A stretch of 35,520 nt of DNA. Origin: Prochlorococcus sp. AG-402-N17 (lineage in GTDB: Bacteria; Cyanobacteriota; Cyanobacteriia; PCC-6307; Cyanobiaceae). Shown piece after piece: positions 5,820-15,288 of this stretch. Under the pieces are notes generated by a model that had not been told where the DNA came from, did not search any database, and saw only the letters and a list, made by a program, of their open reading frames with translations. The DNA lies in assembly GCA_003216455.1 (NCBI GenBank), contig QCIV01000012.1, forward strand, positions 1 to 35,520, in the 5' to 3' direction. The position numbers and the translations under genes are program-made. Positions within the stretch are counted from its first letter, which is position 1; every line of letters starts with the position of its first letter.

Positions 5820-7853
5820 GTGATTCATCTCAATAAAGGCAAACCATTTCCTTTAGGGAGTTCTATAACTTCACAAGGGATTAATTTTTCCTTAGTAGCC
5901 ACTAATGCAGAATATGTAGAAATCTTATTGTTTGAGAAAGAGGACTCTATTTCCCCAAAAAGCATATTCAAATTAGATCAGACTCATAATAAAGGTCCTT
6001 ACTGGCATGCGGAAATAAAAAATCTAGATGAAGGTTGTATTTATGCTTTTAGAGTGAAACAAAAAAATAATGAAATTAATAATAACTATGAAAAAAAAGT
6101 ATTACTTGATCCATGTTCAAGGGGTATTACCGGATGGGGAAGTTATAAAAGAGAAAATGCATTAAAAAAGCAAGAAAATACTAATTCTTGTCTTAAAAGC
6201 GTTGTTTGCAATAGAAAATTATTTAATTTTAAGGATTATCCAAGACCGAAACATTCTTGGGAAGAAACAATTATTTATGAACTCCATATCAAAGCTTTCA
6301 CTGAATCAACAGATAAAGATGAAAGTTGTTTTAAGAAATTTTTAAAAAAAATTCCTTATCTCAAAGAACTGGGTATTACAACAATTGAATTACTTCCAAT
6401 TTTTTGTTTTGATCCTACTGATGCCCCAAATGGTCTAAAAAATTTTTGGGGATATAGTCCAATTAATTGGTTTACTCCACATTTTGAATATCTTTCGAAT
6501 GAATCCGCCGAAAAAAATAGAGAGGAATTTAGAAGATTTGTAGAAGAATGTCATAAAGCAGACATTGAAGTCATCTTAGATGTTGTATATAATCACACTT
6601 GCGAAGGTGATTCAAAAGGGCCAGCAATATCTTGGAAAGGTATAGATGAAAATCTTTATTACTTTATTGGAAAAGATAAAAATTATCAGGACGTTTCAGG
6701 ATGTGGTAATACTATTGCAGCAAATAGAGGATTAGTTAGAAAACTAATAATTGAATCATTAAAATGTTGGGCGAGTGAATTAGGAGTTGATGGTTTTAGA
6801 TTTGATTTAGGAATTGCCCTATCAAGAGGAGAAAATCTTTCACCGCTTGATAATCCTCCAATTTTTGAAGATATAGAATGTGAACCAGAACTTATCGATA
6901 TCAAGTTCATAAGTGAGCCATGGGATTGCGGCGGTTTATACAAATTAGGTGATTTCCCATCTAAGAATACTTTCACTTGGAATGGTCATTTTAGAGATGA
7001 CTTGAGGAGATTTTGGAAGGGGGATAAAGATACAGCTTGGAATATGAGCGATAAAATAAAAGGGACGCCATCTATTTATAAAGAAGATAATATTTTTCCA
7101 AAGTCGATAAATTTTATTACTTCACATGATGGATTCACTCTAAAAGACTTAGTAACTTTCAATAGAAAACATAATTTTGCCAATAGAGAACAAAATAGAG
7201 ATGGAGATAACCATAACAATTCTTGGAATCATGGTACTGAGGGACCAACTACGAACTTTTTAATCAATAATTTAAGAAAAAGACAACAAAAAAATCTTAT
7301 TCTTAGTTTATTTATCTCTAAAGGTGTTCCAATGATACTTATGGGTGATGAGATAGGAAGATCGCAAGGCGGGAACAATAATTCTTGGTGCCAAAATAAT
7401 TTATTGGGCTGGATGAATTGGGGACATGGTCAACAAGATTTGGAATTATTAGAATATTTTAAATACGTCATAAAAATCCGAAAAAAACTAATAAACATTT
7501 TCAATCCATCATTCTTCCCTAATAATCAAACCAATGAAAATATTCCAACATATCATTGGCATGGAACAAAGTTAGATAGCCCCGATTGGAGTAGTTGGTC
7601 TCACACAGTTGCCTTTAGCATTAACCAAGACAATACTAATCCGCTGGTTTGGATAGGTTTAAATGCATATTCAAAAAGTATCGATTTCCCCTTGCCGAAA
7701 TGTAAACATAATTGGTTAAAAGTTATTGACACTAGCATGTCTGAGATTATTGAACCCTTAACTATTAATGAAAAATCTGTTTCACTAAAGAGTAGAAGCT
7801 CTTTACTAATCATTTCAGAAGAAGTATTTGGGGCAAAAAATAATTTATTCTAA
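5820..7853 (+). CDS. glgX: Glycogen debranching enzyme / isoamylase (GH13, GlgX type)
   Basis: This enzyme hydrolyses alpha-1,6 branch points of glycogen or limit dextrin, releasing chains for phosphorolysis. The order is an N-terminal CBM48-like sandwich (about residues 5-110, PFPLGSS and GINFSLVATNA) followed by a GH13 barrel. The catalytic residues are visible: nucleophile Asp329 in DGFRFDLG, acid/base Glu366 in FISEPWD, and transition-state Asp437 in TSHDGF, with DVVYNHT earlier. Length 677 is close to the GlgX/TreX norm. The start is GTG at 5820, with the purine-rich AAAGAGAAAG just before it; no ATG is available near by. It stands alone, without other glycogen genes, and ends one base before tRNA-Gly on the opposite strand. 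Confidence 0.93.
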   Translation: MIHLNKGKPFPLGSSITSQGINFSLVATNAEYVEILLFEKEDSISPKSIFKLDQTHNKGPYWHAEIKNLDEGCIYAFRVKQKNNEINNNYEKKVLLDPCSRGITGWGSYKRENALKKQENTNSCLKSVVCNRKLFNFKDYPRPKHSWEETIIYELHIKAFTESTDKDESCFKKFLKKIPYLKELGITTIELLPIFCFDPTDAPNGLKNFWGYSPINWFTPHFEYLSNESAEKNREEFRRFVEECHKADIEVILDVVYNHTCEGDSKGPAISWKGIDENLYYFIGKDKNYQDVSGCGNTIAANRGLVRKLIIESLKCWASELGVDGFRFDLGIALSRGENLSPLDNPPIFEDIECEPELIDIKFISEPWDCGGLYKLGDFPSKNTFTWNGHFRDDLRRFWKGDKDTAWNMSDKIKGTPSIYKEDNIFPKSINFITSHDGFTLKDLVTFNRKHNFANREQNRDGDNHNNSWNHGTEGPTTNFLINNLRKRQQKNLILSLFISKGVPMILMGDEIGRSQGGNNNSWCQNNLLGWMNWGHGQQDLELLEYFKYVIKIRKKLINIFNPSFFPNNQTNENIPTYHWHGTKLDSPDWSSWSHTVAFSINQDNTNPLVWIGLNAYSKSIDFPLPKCKHNWLKVIDTSMSEIIEPLTINEKSVSLKSRSSLLIISEEVFGAKNNLF

Positions 7854-7854
7854 A

Positions 7855-7925
7855 AGCGGGCGGCGGGAATCGAACCCGCATCTTCAGCTTGGAAGGCTGA
7901 GGTTTTACCACTAAACCACGCCCGC
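7855..7925 (-). tRNA. trnG: tRNA-Gly (anticodon UCC)
   Basis: On the minus strand the sequence folds as a complete 71-nt cloverleaf. The acceptor stem GCGGGCG/CGCCCGC is perfect, with discriminator U; the T arm is GCGGG-TTCGAAT-CCCGC; the anticodon loop is CTTCCAA with anticodon UCC (complement of 7891-7893). CCA is not encoded. It reads GGA and other GGN codons. It is convergent with the GlgX-type gene and only one base separates its 3' end from that stop codon. Confidence 0.98.
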
Positions 7926-7986
7926 ATTAAGTAATAGAATTACCATTGCAATAATACATTATCAAACAATAAACAAAGTAAAAAGA

Positions 7987-9384
7987 TTGGAAAATTCACA
8001 CTCGAAAAAAGATATTTCTAGATCAACAACAAGATTAATGTTCTCTTATGGGCTAGGAGATGCAGGCACAGGCTTAGTCGCGACACAATTTGGTTTTTTT
8101 CTTTTTAAATTCTTTATTTCTGCTGGTTTACCAGTAATAATTGCAGGATCATTACTAATGTTAATAAAGATATGGGATGCAGTAAATGATCCGTTAATTG
8201 GATGGTTAAGTGATCGTACTAAATCAAGATGGGGGCCTAGAATCCCTTGGATGGTAGCAGCATCTGTTCCTCTTGGTTTCTCTTTAGCTGCGATATGGTG
8301 GACACCCACTGGTTCAGTGCTAACTAAGACTATTTACTATGCCATAATTTCTATAATAGTAATGACAGCTTATACAAGTATTAATCTTCCTTTTGCAGCT
8401 CTATCTACTGAAATTTCTGAAAAAACAGCAATAAGAACAAGACTAAACGCATCTAGATTTACTGGCTCAATAATCGCAGGACTAACTGGTTTAATAATTG
8501 CTGGAGTTGTATTAGGTTCTGAAGGATCTGCAAATAATGAATATTTTTCAATGGGTAAAATAAGCGGATGTATTGCAGTTGCTGCAACATTAATTTCTTG
8601 TTGGGGATTAGCTCCATTCGCAAAAAAAGCAAGAAGGCCTTCAGGAAAAGTTGAATCTATAACACTTCAATTCAAAAGGATCTTCAGAAATAAAAAATTT
8701 CTAAAAGTTATTACGCTCTATATTCTTCTCTGGTGCGCCTTACAATTAATGCAAACTGTAGCATTAATCTATGTCGAGGATGTACTGAATGTACCAACAT
8801 ATATTGCGAAGTGGATCCCGATACCTTTCCAAATTAGCGCTTTAGTCGGTCTACAAATATGGACCAGGGTATCAAATAAATTGAACAGGATTTCAGCGTT
8901 AAACTATGGAGCGATTATGTGGATTATTTCATGTACGGGAGCTTTATTTTTACCTTCGTTATCAAAAATTTCAGGAGTTGGAGATAGTTTATTCCTAAAT
9001 GCCAGCAACATATTTCTATTCATTCTTTTAATTTTCATAATCTGTCTTATTGGCATTGGAGCTTCAACCGCTTTTCTTATCCCTTGGTCACTTCTTCCTG
9101 ATGCAATAGACGAAGACCCAGAGAAACCAGCAGGATTATACACTGCTTGGATGGTACTTATTCAGAAGATAGGTATTGCATTTAGTGTTCAATTATTAGG
9201 ATTTTTATTGTATTTATCAGGTTATCAATCATGCTTTGTTGATAAAGATGGTCTAAATATTATTGAACAATGCTACTCAGCACAATTAACTATTAGATTA
9301 TGTATTGGTTTTATACCCTCAATATTGGTAATAATTGGTCTTTTAATCATGAGAAAATGGGATCGAAAATTAATTACAAACTAA
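7987..9384 (+). CDS. GPH-family sugar:cation symporter (MFS superfamily)
   Basis: This is a twelve-helix inner-membrane transporter of the glycoside-pentoside-hexuronide (MelB-like) family. The diagnostic region is the loop between helices 2 and 3, KIWDAVNDPLIGWLSDRTKSRWGPRIPW (about residues 62-89), with the Asp and Arg residues typical of MelB. The C-terminal half has the matching PWSLLPDAIDEDPEKPAGLYTAW segment. Length 465 is normal. The start is a TTG at 7987; the first in-frame ATG (8038) would remove only the hydrophilic N-terminus, so it remains possible. It heads a probable five-gene plus-strand operon. The substrate cannot be told from sequence. Confidence 0.87.
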   Translation: MENSHSKKDISRSTTRLMFSYGLGDAGTGLVATQFGFFLFKFFISAGLPVIIAGSLLMLIKIWDAVNDPLIGWLSDRTKSRWGPRIPWMVAASVPLGFSLAAIWWTPTGSVLTKTIYYAIISIIVMTAYTSINLPFAALSTEISEKTAIRTRLNASRFTGSIIAGLTGLIIAGVVLGSEGSANNEYFSMGKISGCIAVAATLISCWGLAPFAKKARRPSGKVESITLQFKRIFRNKKFLKVITLYILLWCALQLMQTVALIYVEDVLNVPTYIAKWIPIPFQISALVGLQIWTRVSNKLNRISALNYGAIMWIISCTGALFLPSLSKISGVGDSLFLNASNIFLFILLIFIICLIGIGASTAFLIPWSLLPDAIDEDPEKPAGLYTAWMVLIQKIGIAFSVQLLGFLLYLSGYQSCFVDKDGLNIIEQCYSAQLTIRLCIGFIPSILVIIGLLIMRKWDRKLITN

Positions 9385-9393
9385 TATAAAGAT

Positions 9394-10149
9394 ATGTATT
9401 ACCTTAATTTTTTCAAAAGACTTCTAAGCAGCCTAGTCATTGGCGGGCAAGCAATTAATTTTATCTTTAAGGGTAAAATTTCCAAAAATGATCTCTTTGA
9501 CCAACTTATGGAGTCAGGTCCTGGCAGTTTATTAATTGTATTAATTACAGGAATTGCCGCAGGTACAGTTTTTAATATTCAAGTTGCATCACAACTTACA
9601 AGTATGGGGGTTTCAAGTGAAATTGGAGGTTTATTAGCGGTAGGCATGGCAAGAGAAATGGCTCCTCTTCTAACTGCTACTTTAATGACTGGAAAGGTTG
9701 CCACTGCCTATGCTGCTCAACTGGGCACTATGAAAGTAACAGAACAAATTGAGGCGATAACCATGTTAAGGACCGAACCAGTACAATATTTGGTGGTCCC
9801 AAGGTTACTATCGATGGTAATAATGTCTCCAATACAGTGTCTTTTGTTTTTATCTGTAGCTTTATGGAGTGGACAAATTTGGAGCACTATTTTTTATAAA
9901 GTTCCTCCAATAGTTTTTTGGACATCTGTAAGATCAGGTAATGTGAGTTTAACCAGTGCAGACTTAACTTCAATGTTAATAAAATCTGTAGTGTTCGGTT
10001 TACTTATTTCAATTATTGCTTGTGGATATGGACTTACAACCAAAGGAGGTCCAAAAGAAGTTGGAACAAGTACAACAGGTGCAGTTGTAATGACTCTCGT
10101 TACTGTATCTTTAATGGATGTATTACTAACGCAAATTTTATTTGGATGA
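9394..10149 (+). CDS. MlaE/TGD1-like ABC lipid transporter permease
   Basis: This is the permease subunit of an MCE-type lipid ABC transporter (bacterial MlaE; plastid TGD1), which moves phospholipids or fatty acids between membranes. The 251 residues contain the family core: LITGIAAGTVFNIQVASQL, then GLLAVGMAREMAPLLTATLMTGKVATAYAAQLGTM with the EQIEAI coupling-helix motif (about residues 99-129), and about five hydrophobic segments. It starts nine bases after the sugar transporter and is directly followed by a DUF3119 gene. The ATPase and MCE substrate-binding partners are not in this window and must be encoded elsewhere. Confidence 0.92.
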   Translation: MYYLNFFKRLLSSLVIGGQAINFIFKGKISKNDLFDQLMESGPGSLLIVLITGIAAGTVFNIQVASQLTSMGVSSEIGGLLAVGMAREMAPLLTATLMTGKVATAYAAQLGTMKVTEQIEAITMLRTEPVQYLVVPRLLSMVIMSPIQCLLFLSVALWSGQIWSTIFYKVPPIVFWTSVRSGNVSLTSADLTSMLIKSVVFGLLISIIACGYGLTTKGGPKEVGTSTTGAVVMTLVTVSLMDVLLTQILFG

Positions 10150-10153
10150 TTCT

Positions 10154-10558
10154 ATGTTTAATACAAAATCAAAAAAAGAGGAACCAGTAATAATATCTCC
10201 TTCATTTCAGTTGCCAATCATTCTATTAGTTTTAAGTTTTATGCTTTTGTTTTTGAATATTGGTTCTTTGCCAACAATAGTTTTTGCTTCTTTTAGCTTT
10301 TTTTTATTACTTCAGTCATTCACCTTAAGAATAAAAATAACAAATGATGATTTTATCGTTTTACAATTAGGGAAAGAGATTAGAACTTTTCCATTCAAGA
10401 ACTGGATATCATGGAAATTCTTTTTCCCTATAATTCCAGGTATTTTTTATTTTAGAGAAAAGTCCAGTCCTCATTTATTACCAATTTTATTTAATCCAAA
10501 GCAATTAAAAGATGAGCTCATAAAAAAAGTTAACTCCCTGGAAATTAAAAATTCTTAA
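10154..10558 (+). CDS. DUF3119-type membrane protein
   Basis: This cyanobacterial and plastid family is of unknown function. Two hydrophobic segments at about residues 17-35 and 38-55 (from the ATG) are followed by a cytosolic-looking domain with KITNDDFIVLQLGKEIRTF and FPIIPGIFYFREKSSPHLLPILF. The ATG at 10154 is preferred, four bases after the mlaE stop; a TTG at 10142 would add four residues and overlap mlaE. The tight coupling to an MlaE-like permease suggests a role in lipid transport or membrane homeostasis; that is inference. Assignment to DUF3119 is by recalled sequence pattern. Confidence 0.8.
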   Translation: MFNTKSKKEEPVIISPSFQLPIILLVLSFMLLFLNIGSLPTIVFASFSFFLLLQSFTLRIKITNDDFIVLQLGKEIRTFPFKNWISWKFFFPIIPGIFYFREKSSPHLLPILFNPKQLKDELIKKVNSLEIKNS

Positions 10559-10593
10559 AATTCAGACTTTGCCTAATCATCAAAATTATTTAA

Positions 10594-11604
10594 ATGACCA
10601 ATACAGAAATTTCCGACAATAATCCTGAAAAGGAATTACAAATAGATAAGTCAATTTCAGATGATAAAACCAAACAAATTTGTAAGAAAAATACAACTCA
10701 AAATAAAAAAATTACACCAAAAAACGATAAATCAACTAAATCTTTTGATGAAATTTCTAATGAAATTTTTAGAGATCTCTTTTCAAAAAAAGACTCTTTA
10801 GTTAAAGAAATAAAAGAGTTAGAAACAAAAAAAAATGAAATAGAAAAAGATATTGAGTCTAATTTCAAAGGACAGTCAGATAATATTGCTAGAAGAGTTA
10901 AAGGCTTTCAAGAGTACTTAACTGGAGCTTTGCAGAATCTTTCACAAAACGTAGAGAAACTTGAATTAGTTTCTCAACCAATAATCGTAAAGCCTTCTCC
11001 CCTTGATGAGAAAAAGCAAGACAATAGCACAAATAATGTAATTAATGTTCCTGCTCTTTCTGAGACATTTAAGTCAGATGAGGAGATTATAAAAAGTTGC
11101 TTTAAAAGTTTCACAGAACAACCCGACTTTTATGCAGAACCTTGGAAATTAAGACGGAGTCTTGATTCATCCGATATAGAAATTATGGATGATTGGTTCT
11201 TTAACATGGGCGGAAGAGGTTCTCTTGAAAGTAGAGGATCTCGACAAAAAAATGCCTTGTTATCAGCTGGCTTAATATCTATTCTTGGCGAATTATATGG
11301 AGATCAATTTCAGACTCTTATTTTAGCTTCGCAGCCTGAACGATTAGGTGAATGGAGAAGAATTCTTCAAGATTCACTTGGTCTAACAAGGGATGACTTT
11401 GGGCCTAATAGTGGGATTGTTCTCTTTGAAAGGCCTGAAGGTGTAATCGAAAGAGCTGATAGATTAGAAGCCAATGAAGAATTGCCATTTATTATCATTG
11501 ATGCAGCAGAAACCTCTGTTGAAATTCCAATACTTCAATTCCCATTATGGGTTGCATTTGCTGGTTCAGATAATGAAATTTACGATGATCTTGAACTAAA
11601 CTAA
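10594..11604 (+). CDS. DUF3086 family protein
   Basis: This is a cyanobacteria-specific family of unknown function. The N-terminal 60 residues are polar and low in complexity (Lys, Asp, Thr, Asn). Residues about 65-130 form a probable coiled coil ([18 protein letters not shown]). The conserved C-terminal domain (about 175-330) contains [42 protein letters not shown] and [20 protein letters not shown]. No signal peptide or membrane segment is seen, so it is cytosolic or peripheral. It sits between the DUF3119 gene and plsY with short gaps (35 and 5 bases), so is probably in the same operon. Confidence 0.86.
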   Translation: MTNTEISDNNPEKELQIDKSISDDKTKQICKKNTTQNKKITPKNDKSTKSFDEISNEIFRDLFSKKDSLVKEIKELETKKNEIEKDIESNFKGQSDNIARRVKGFQEYLTGALQNLSQNVEKLELVSQPIIVKPSPLDEKKQDNSTNNVINVPALSETFKSDEEIIKSCFKSFTEQPDFYAEPWKLRRSLDSSDIEIMDDWFFNMGGRGSLESRGSRQKNALLSAGLISILGELYGDQFQTLILASQPERLGEWRRILQDSLGLTRDDFGPNSGIVLFERPEGVIERADRLEANEELPFIIIDAAETSVEIPILQFPLWVAFAGSDNEIYDDLELN

Positions 11605-11609
11605 GCTTT

Positions 11610-12203
11610 ATGAATATCTTAATAATTTTTGCAAGTTATCTTTTAGGATCACTTCCGACAGGTTTTTTAATTGGAAAATATCTCAAAAATATAGATCTAA
11701 GAACTATAGGTTCTGGATCTACAGGTGCCACAAATGTCTTAAGAAATGTTGGGAAATGGCCAGCACTTTTTGTATTTATCATTGATGTAGGGAAAGGCCT
11801 TATTGCAGTAAAAATTGCTCAATATTACACAGATCAAGGATTAATAGAAGTTATAGCAGGGATATCCGCTATCTCAGGTCATATTTGGCCAATATGGCTT
11901 AGAGGTAAAGGAGGGAAAGCTGTTGCAACTGGATTAGGTATGTTTTTAGCTCTTTCTTGGAAAGTTGGACTCGCATCTCTTGGTATTTTTTTAATAGTCC
12001 TAACAAAAACTAAATTTGTTTCTTTATCCAGTATTTCAGCTGCATTCTTACTTCCTATTTTTATGTTTTTTTACCTAGGTAAATTTATACACTCATATTT
12101 TTTTATAAGTTTAATTGTGGCATTCTTAGTAATCTGGAAACATAGAACAAACATAATAAGATTGCTTAAGGGAGAAGAATCAAAAATTAATCAGAATCAA
12201 TAG
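11610..12203 (+). CDS. plsY: Acyl-phosphate:glycerol-3-phosphate acyltransferase
   Basis: This membrane enzyme transfers the acyl group from acyl-phosphate to glycerol-3-phosphate, the first acylation in phospholipid synthesis. It carries the three PlsY signatures: [13 protein letters not shown] near the N-terminus, [19 protein letters not shown] (about residues 31-49), and [21 protein letters not shown] (about 90-110). Five hydrophobic segments are visible over 197 residues. It starts five bases after the DUF3086 gene. Its 3' end overlaps the convergent pyrF gene by 17 bases. Confidence 0.97.
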   Translation: MNILIIFASYLLGSLPTGFLIGKYLKNIDLRTIGSGSTGATNVLRNVGKWPALFVFIIDVGKGLIAVKIAQYYTDQGLIEVIAGISAISGHIWPIWLRGKGGKAVATGLGMFLALSWKVGLASLGIFLIVLTKTKFVSLSSISAAFLLPIFMFFYLGKFIHSYFFISLIVAFLVIWKHRTNIIRLLKGEESKINQNQ

Positions 12204-12915
12204 ATTTAAATATTTCTATTAGAGCTTTATTAGGATCTATAGCTTTTGATATTGATCTACCAATGACCAACTTAGAAGCGCCATTATCTATAGCTTCATG
12301 GGGAGACATAATTCTATTTTGATCATCTTTACTGTCAATATTTAATCTGATGCCTGGTGTAATAAGTTCAAAATTATTCTTATAAATAGATCTCAACATT
12401 TTTACCTCCCAAGGGGAACAAACACATCCATCTAATCCAGCATCAAAAGACAATTTTGCAAGTCTCAATACATTTTCTTCAATTGAATTATTTCTATCAA
12501 GATCAGTTTGAAAATCTTCAAGAGAAAAGCTGGTTAAAACAGTTATTCCTACAACAAATGGAGGTTTAACATTGGCTGAGGTGGCTCCTTCTAAAGATGC
12601 TTTCTTCGAATCTTTGAGGGCTTTTAGACCTGCTGAAGCATGAATAGAAATTATATCAACTCCTAATTTTGAAACTTGGAAACACGCTGCACGCATGGTA
12701 TTTGGAATATCATGAAATTTTAAGTCTAAAAAAATTTTTTTATTTAAACCTTTTAATATTTCAATAACTCTTGGACCTTCCCTAACAAAAAGCTCTAAAC
12801 CAACTTTAACCCATTTAATATTAGGACATTTTTCCAGAAGTAATTTTGCTTGACTTACATCTAATCCATCAATTGCCAATATTATTTTATCTTCTGAATT
12901 AAATCCTTTATTCAT
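12187..12915 (-). CDS. pyrF: Orotidine 5'-phosphate decarboxylase
   Basis: This enzyme converts OMP to UMP in the last step of pyrimidine synthesis. It is a (beta/alpha)8 barrel of 242 residues. The catalytic Asp-Lys-Asp cluster is in [12 protein letters not shown] (about residues 62-73). Other marks are LAIDGLD at the N-terminus, TPGIRL at about residues 188-193 and the phosphate-binding LVIGRSIS near the C-terminus. It is a group I type monomer-length protein. Its start lies six bases after the tyrS stop, suggesting a tyrS-pyrF transcript. Confidence 0.97.
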   Translation of the reverse strand: MNKGFNSEDKIILAIDGLDVSQAKLLLEKCPNIKWVKVGLELFVREGPRVIEILKGLNKKIFLDLKFHDIPNTMRAACFQVSKLGVDIISIHASAGLKALKDSKKASLEGATSANVKPPFVVGITVLTSFSLEDFQTDLDRNNSIEENVLRLAKLSFDAGLDGCVCSPWEVKMLRSIYKNNFELITPGIRLNIDSKDDQNRIMSPHEAIDNGASKLVIGRSISKAIDPNKALIEIFKSIDSD

Positions 12916-12921
12916 AAATTT

Positions 12922-14160
12922 TCAGTTTGCAAATCTCTTAATTATTTTTTTTCCAATTTGCAAAATTTTTCCTTCCAAATCATTTTTTGAATTAAAAACT
13001 AAATCAGGATTTATTACTTTCTGACTATCAATTTTTACACCCCCACCTTTAATAGATCTTTTTGATTCGCTGCTAGATTTGAAAAGTTTTAGAGCACTTA
13101 ACAAGTAAAAAAGCTTTACTGGAAAATCTACTTCTTTTAAAGAAATCTCTGGAATTTCTCCAACTTTTTCTTTGTGTCCAAGGAATAATTTTTCGCAGTT
13201 TGATTGCGCCTTTAATGCTTCTTCAGCCCCATGGAACAAAGTAGTAACTTCTAAAGCCATTCTTCTCTGTAATTCACGAGGATTTGAGTTTTCAAGAAAA
13301 CTTTTATCTAATTCAGTAAGTAATTCAAAATAGGTAGGTATTATATTATCAGGTACTTTTTCTAATTTTGAATACATTGAAAGAGGATCTTCAGTCAAAC
13401 CGACGGTGTTAAATTCAGATTTACTCATCTTCTTAATTCCATCTAAACCTGTCAAAATTGGCAGCAGAACACCAAATTGGGGGTCTTGTTTAAAATGCCT
13501 TTGAAGATCTCTTCCTATTGCGATATTAAATTTCTGATCTGTACCTCCAAGTTCTATATCTGATTGAACAACAACCGAATCATAACCTTGTAATAGTGGA
13601 TATAAGAATTCATGTAAAGCGATTGGAACTTGCGAAGTGTATCTTTTATTAAATTCCTCCTTAGCTAGCATTTGACTAACTGTTGCACTCCCCATTAATT
13701 CAATTATCGAATTAAGATTTAATCCTTTCAACCATTCACTGTTATATCTAATTTCTATTCTATCTTTTGAATCAAAATCTAAAATAGATTCATTAGCTGG
13801 CTTTCCCATCCCTAGTTGGGTTAAGTATGTTTTTGCATTATCCTTAACTTGTTTTTCCGATAACTGAACTCTTGTTTTGTTTTTTCCGGTTGGGTCTCCA
13901 ATTTGAGCAGTAAAATCCCCAATAATTAAAACTGCAATATGTCCATTATCTTGAAATGCCCTAAGTTTTCTAAACAATATGCTGTGCCCAAGATGAATAT
14001 CTGTTCCAGTTGGATCGATCCCGAGTTTAACCCTTAATTTTTTATTATTTTTTTTCGCATGATCAATTATCTCCAAAAAGGTTTGATCTGTTCCCTTAAT
14101 TGGAAAATATTCTTCTATTCCTCTTGACAGCCATAATGGCAATATTAAATTATCTGACAT
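12922..14160 (-). CDS. tyrS: Tyrosyl-tRNA synthetase
   Basis: This class I aminoacyl-tRNA synthetase charges tRNA-Tyr. The signature HIGH-like motif is HLGH at residues 56-59, and KMSKS is at 244-248. The tyrosine-recognition region includes [25 protein letters not shown]. The C-terminal about 60 residues ([15 protein letters not shown]) form an S4-like RNA-binding domain. Length 412 is normal. ATG start; 19 bases separate it from the upstream DUF1825 gene. Confidence 0.98.
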   Translation of the reverse strand: MSDNLILPLWLSRGIEEYFPIKGTDQTFLEIIDHAKKNNKKLRVKLGIDPTGTDIHLGHSILFRKLRAFQDNGHIAVLIIGDFTAQIGDPTGKNKTRVQLSEKQVKDNAKTYLTQLGMGKPANESILDFDSKDRIEIRYNSEWLKGLNLNSIIELMGSATVSQMLAKEEFNKRYTSQVPIALHEFLYPLLQGYDSVVVQSDIELGGTDQKFNIAIGRDLQRHFKQDPQFGVLLPILTGLDGIKKMSKSEFNTVGLTEDPLSMYSKLEKVPDNIIPTYFELLTELDKSFLENSNPRELQRRMALEVTTLFHGAEEALKAQSNCEKLFLGHKEKVGEIPEISLKEVDFPVKLFYLLSALKLFKSSSESKRSIKGGGVKIDSQKVINPDLVFNSKNDLEGKILQIGKKIIKRFAN

Positions 14161-14179
14161 GAAGCATTAACAGTTAATT

Positions 14180-14503
14180 TTAAGAAGTTTTATCAAGTTC
14201 ATCCTTCATTCTTATTAAGGTTTTATTCATTTGATCGAACATTTGATCAGGAGTAATCCCAAATTGACTTAACTGTGTCTTTAATTGTTCTACTGTCATT
14301 TTTGCTTGAAAATCTTCAGACAATTCAAATCTCTTCATAAAAACCTTATAACGATCCATAAGTGATTCCATTTTTTTTATAAACATTTTTTTTCCTTCTC
14401 TGTCAAATTTTCCATAATCAGAACCAAGTTTCATAAGTTCTTGGTAATCTGTAAAAAGCTTTTTAGCTTCTTCTTGTACGATGTCTGACTCAAAAAATCC
14501 CAT
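14180..14503 (-). CDS. DUF1825 family protein
   Basis: This small cytosolic cyanobacterial protein has unknown function. The family begins MGFFESDIVQEEAKKLFTDY, so the ATG at 14503 is chosen over a TTG at 14524 that would add seven residues. The 107 residues are predicted almost entirely helical, with a Lys/Glu/Met-rich middle (KKMFIKKMESLMDRYKVFMKRFELS) and FGITPDQMFDQMNKTL near the end. No metal-binding or catalytic motif is evident. It is probably first in a DUF1825-tyrS-pyrF operon. Confidence 0.85.
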   Translation of the reverse strand: MGFFESDIVQEEAKKLFTDYQELMKLGSDYGKFDREGKKMFIKKMESLMDRYKVFMKRFELSEDFQAKMTVEQLKTQLSQFGITPDQMFDQMNKTLIRMKDELDKTS

Positions 14504-14654
14504 TTCTATTTTTTTACTTCGCAAGATTAAGGCTCAATTACAAGATAACAAGAATCTTTTAAATTGATTAGAACATTAATAAATTTTAGTTTATAAATAA
14601 TTCTTTGATTTATATTTTTTCAGAATTAAATTTAGTAGACATGTTTCATAAAAA

Positions 14655-15266
14655 TTGGAAAAAATTAAGGTAAATAATATTTCAAACCAAAATAGACAAT
14701 TTGAATTATTTGGTTCGAATGTAAATACATCAATTAATTTTCAACACTCAAATAATCTAAAAATCAAAGGCGAAATACTAACTGAATGGAGAAATAGAAT
14801 ATATAATCACCAATGCAAAATTTCAAAAGATACTCACAATAAAACTATGCATCAAACAATTCTTCCTATAAATACAATTTCCAATGAAAGGAAAATTGAT
14901 CCGTTTTCCTTGCAGCCATTATCATTGAACTTTTGGAGAACTAATCAATATATACACAATGGTCCAGCAATGTATTTTGTAATTGACTCGATGGAGAATT
15001 CTAAAATAATACTTTATATAGGAGAAACAAATTCAGCAAATAAAAGATGGAAGGGAGAACATGACTGTAAAAATTACCTCATGAACTATAAAGAAGCCCT
15101 AGCCCAAAACAAACTCTCAAGTCACCAAGATATTCGTTTCTTCTTAGATGTACCTAAAGAAGTAAAATTAAGACGTAAATTAGAACAGCAACTGATATAT
15201 TTATGGTTACCACCTTTTAATAAAGAAACTCGAGATAGGTGGGCAACTACTTTCACAAACAACTAA
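14655..15266 (+). CDS. GIY-YIG nuclease-like protein
   Basis: This is a 203-residue protein with no full-length family I can name. The C-terminal part resembles a GIY-YIG endonuclease domain: MYF (107-109) in place of GIY, YIG (121-123), Arg131 after the second strand, Glu177 in the last helix (LRRKLEQQLI) and Asn189 in PPFNK. These are the metal and catalytic positions of the fold. The first 100 residues are polar, Asn/Gln-rich and unlike a known domain. The start is a TTG; an in-frame TAA lies six bases upstream and the first ATG is at residue 65. It is probably cytosolic. Nuclease activity is inference. Confidence 0.7.
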   Translation: MEKIKVNNISNQNRQFELFGSNVNTSINFQHSNNLKIKGEILTEWRNRIYNHQCKISKDTHNKTMHQTILPINTISNERKIDPFSLQPLSLNFWRTNQYIHNGPAMYFVIDSMENSKIILYIGETNSANKRWKGEHDCKNYLMNYKEALAQNKLSSHQDIRFFLDVPKEVKLRRKLEQQLIYLWLPPFNKETRDRWATTFTNN

Positions 15267-15288
15267 AGTTAATTAAATCCATTTAAAA

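Noticed and set aside
7855-7925. tRNA as a phage or island attachment site
   Set aside because: No integrase, no partial tRNA repeat and no change in composition on either side within the window.
14655-15266. Homing endonuclease or group I intron remnant
   Set aside because: No intron structure or split gene near by; the protein is flanked by ordinary genes and looks stably chromosomal.
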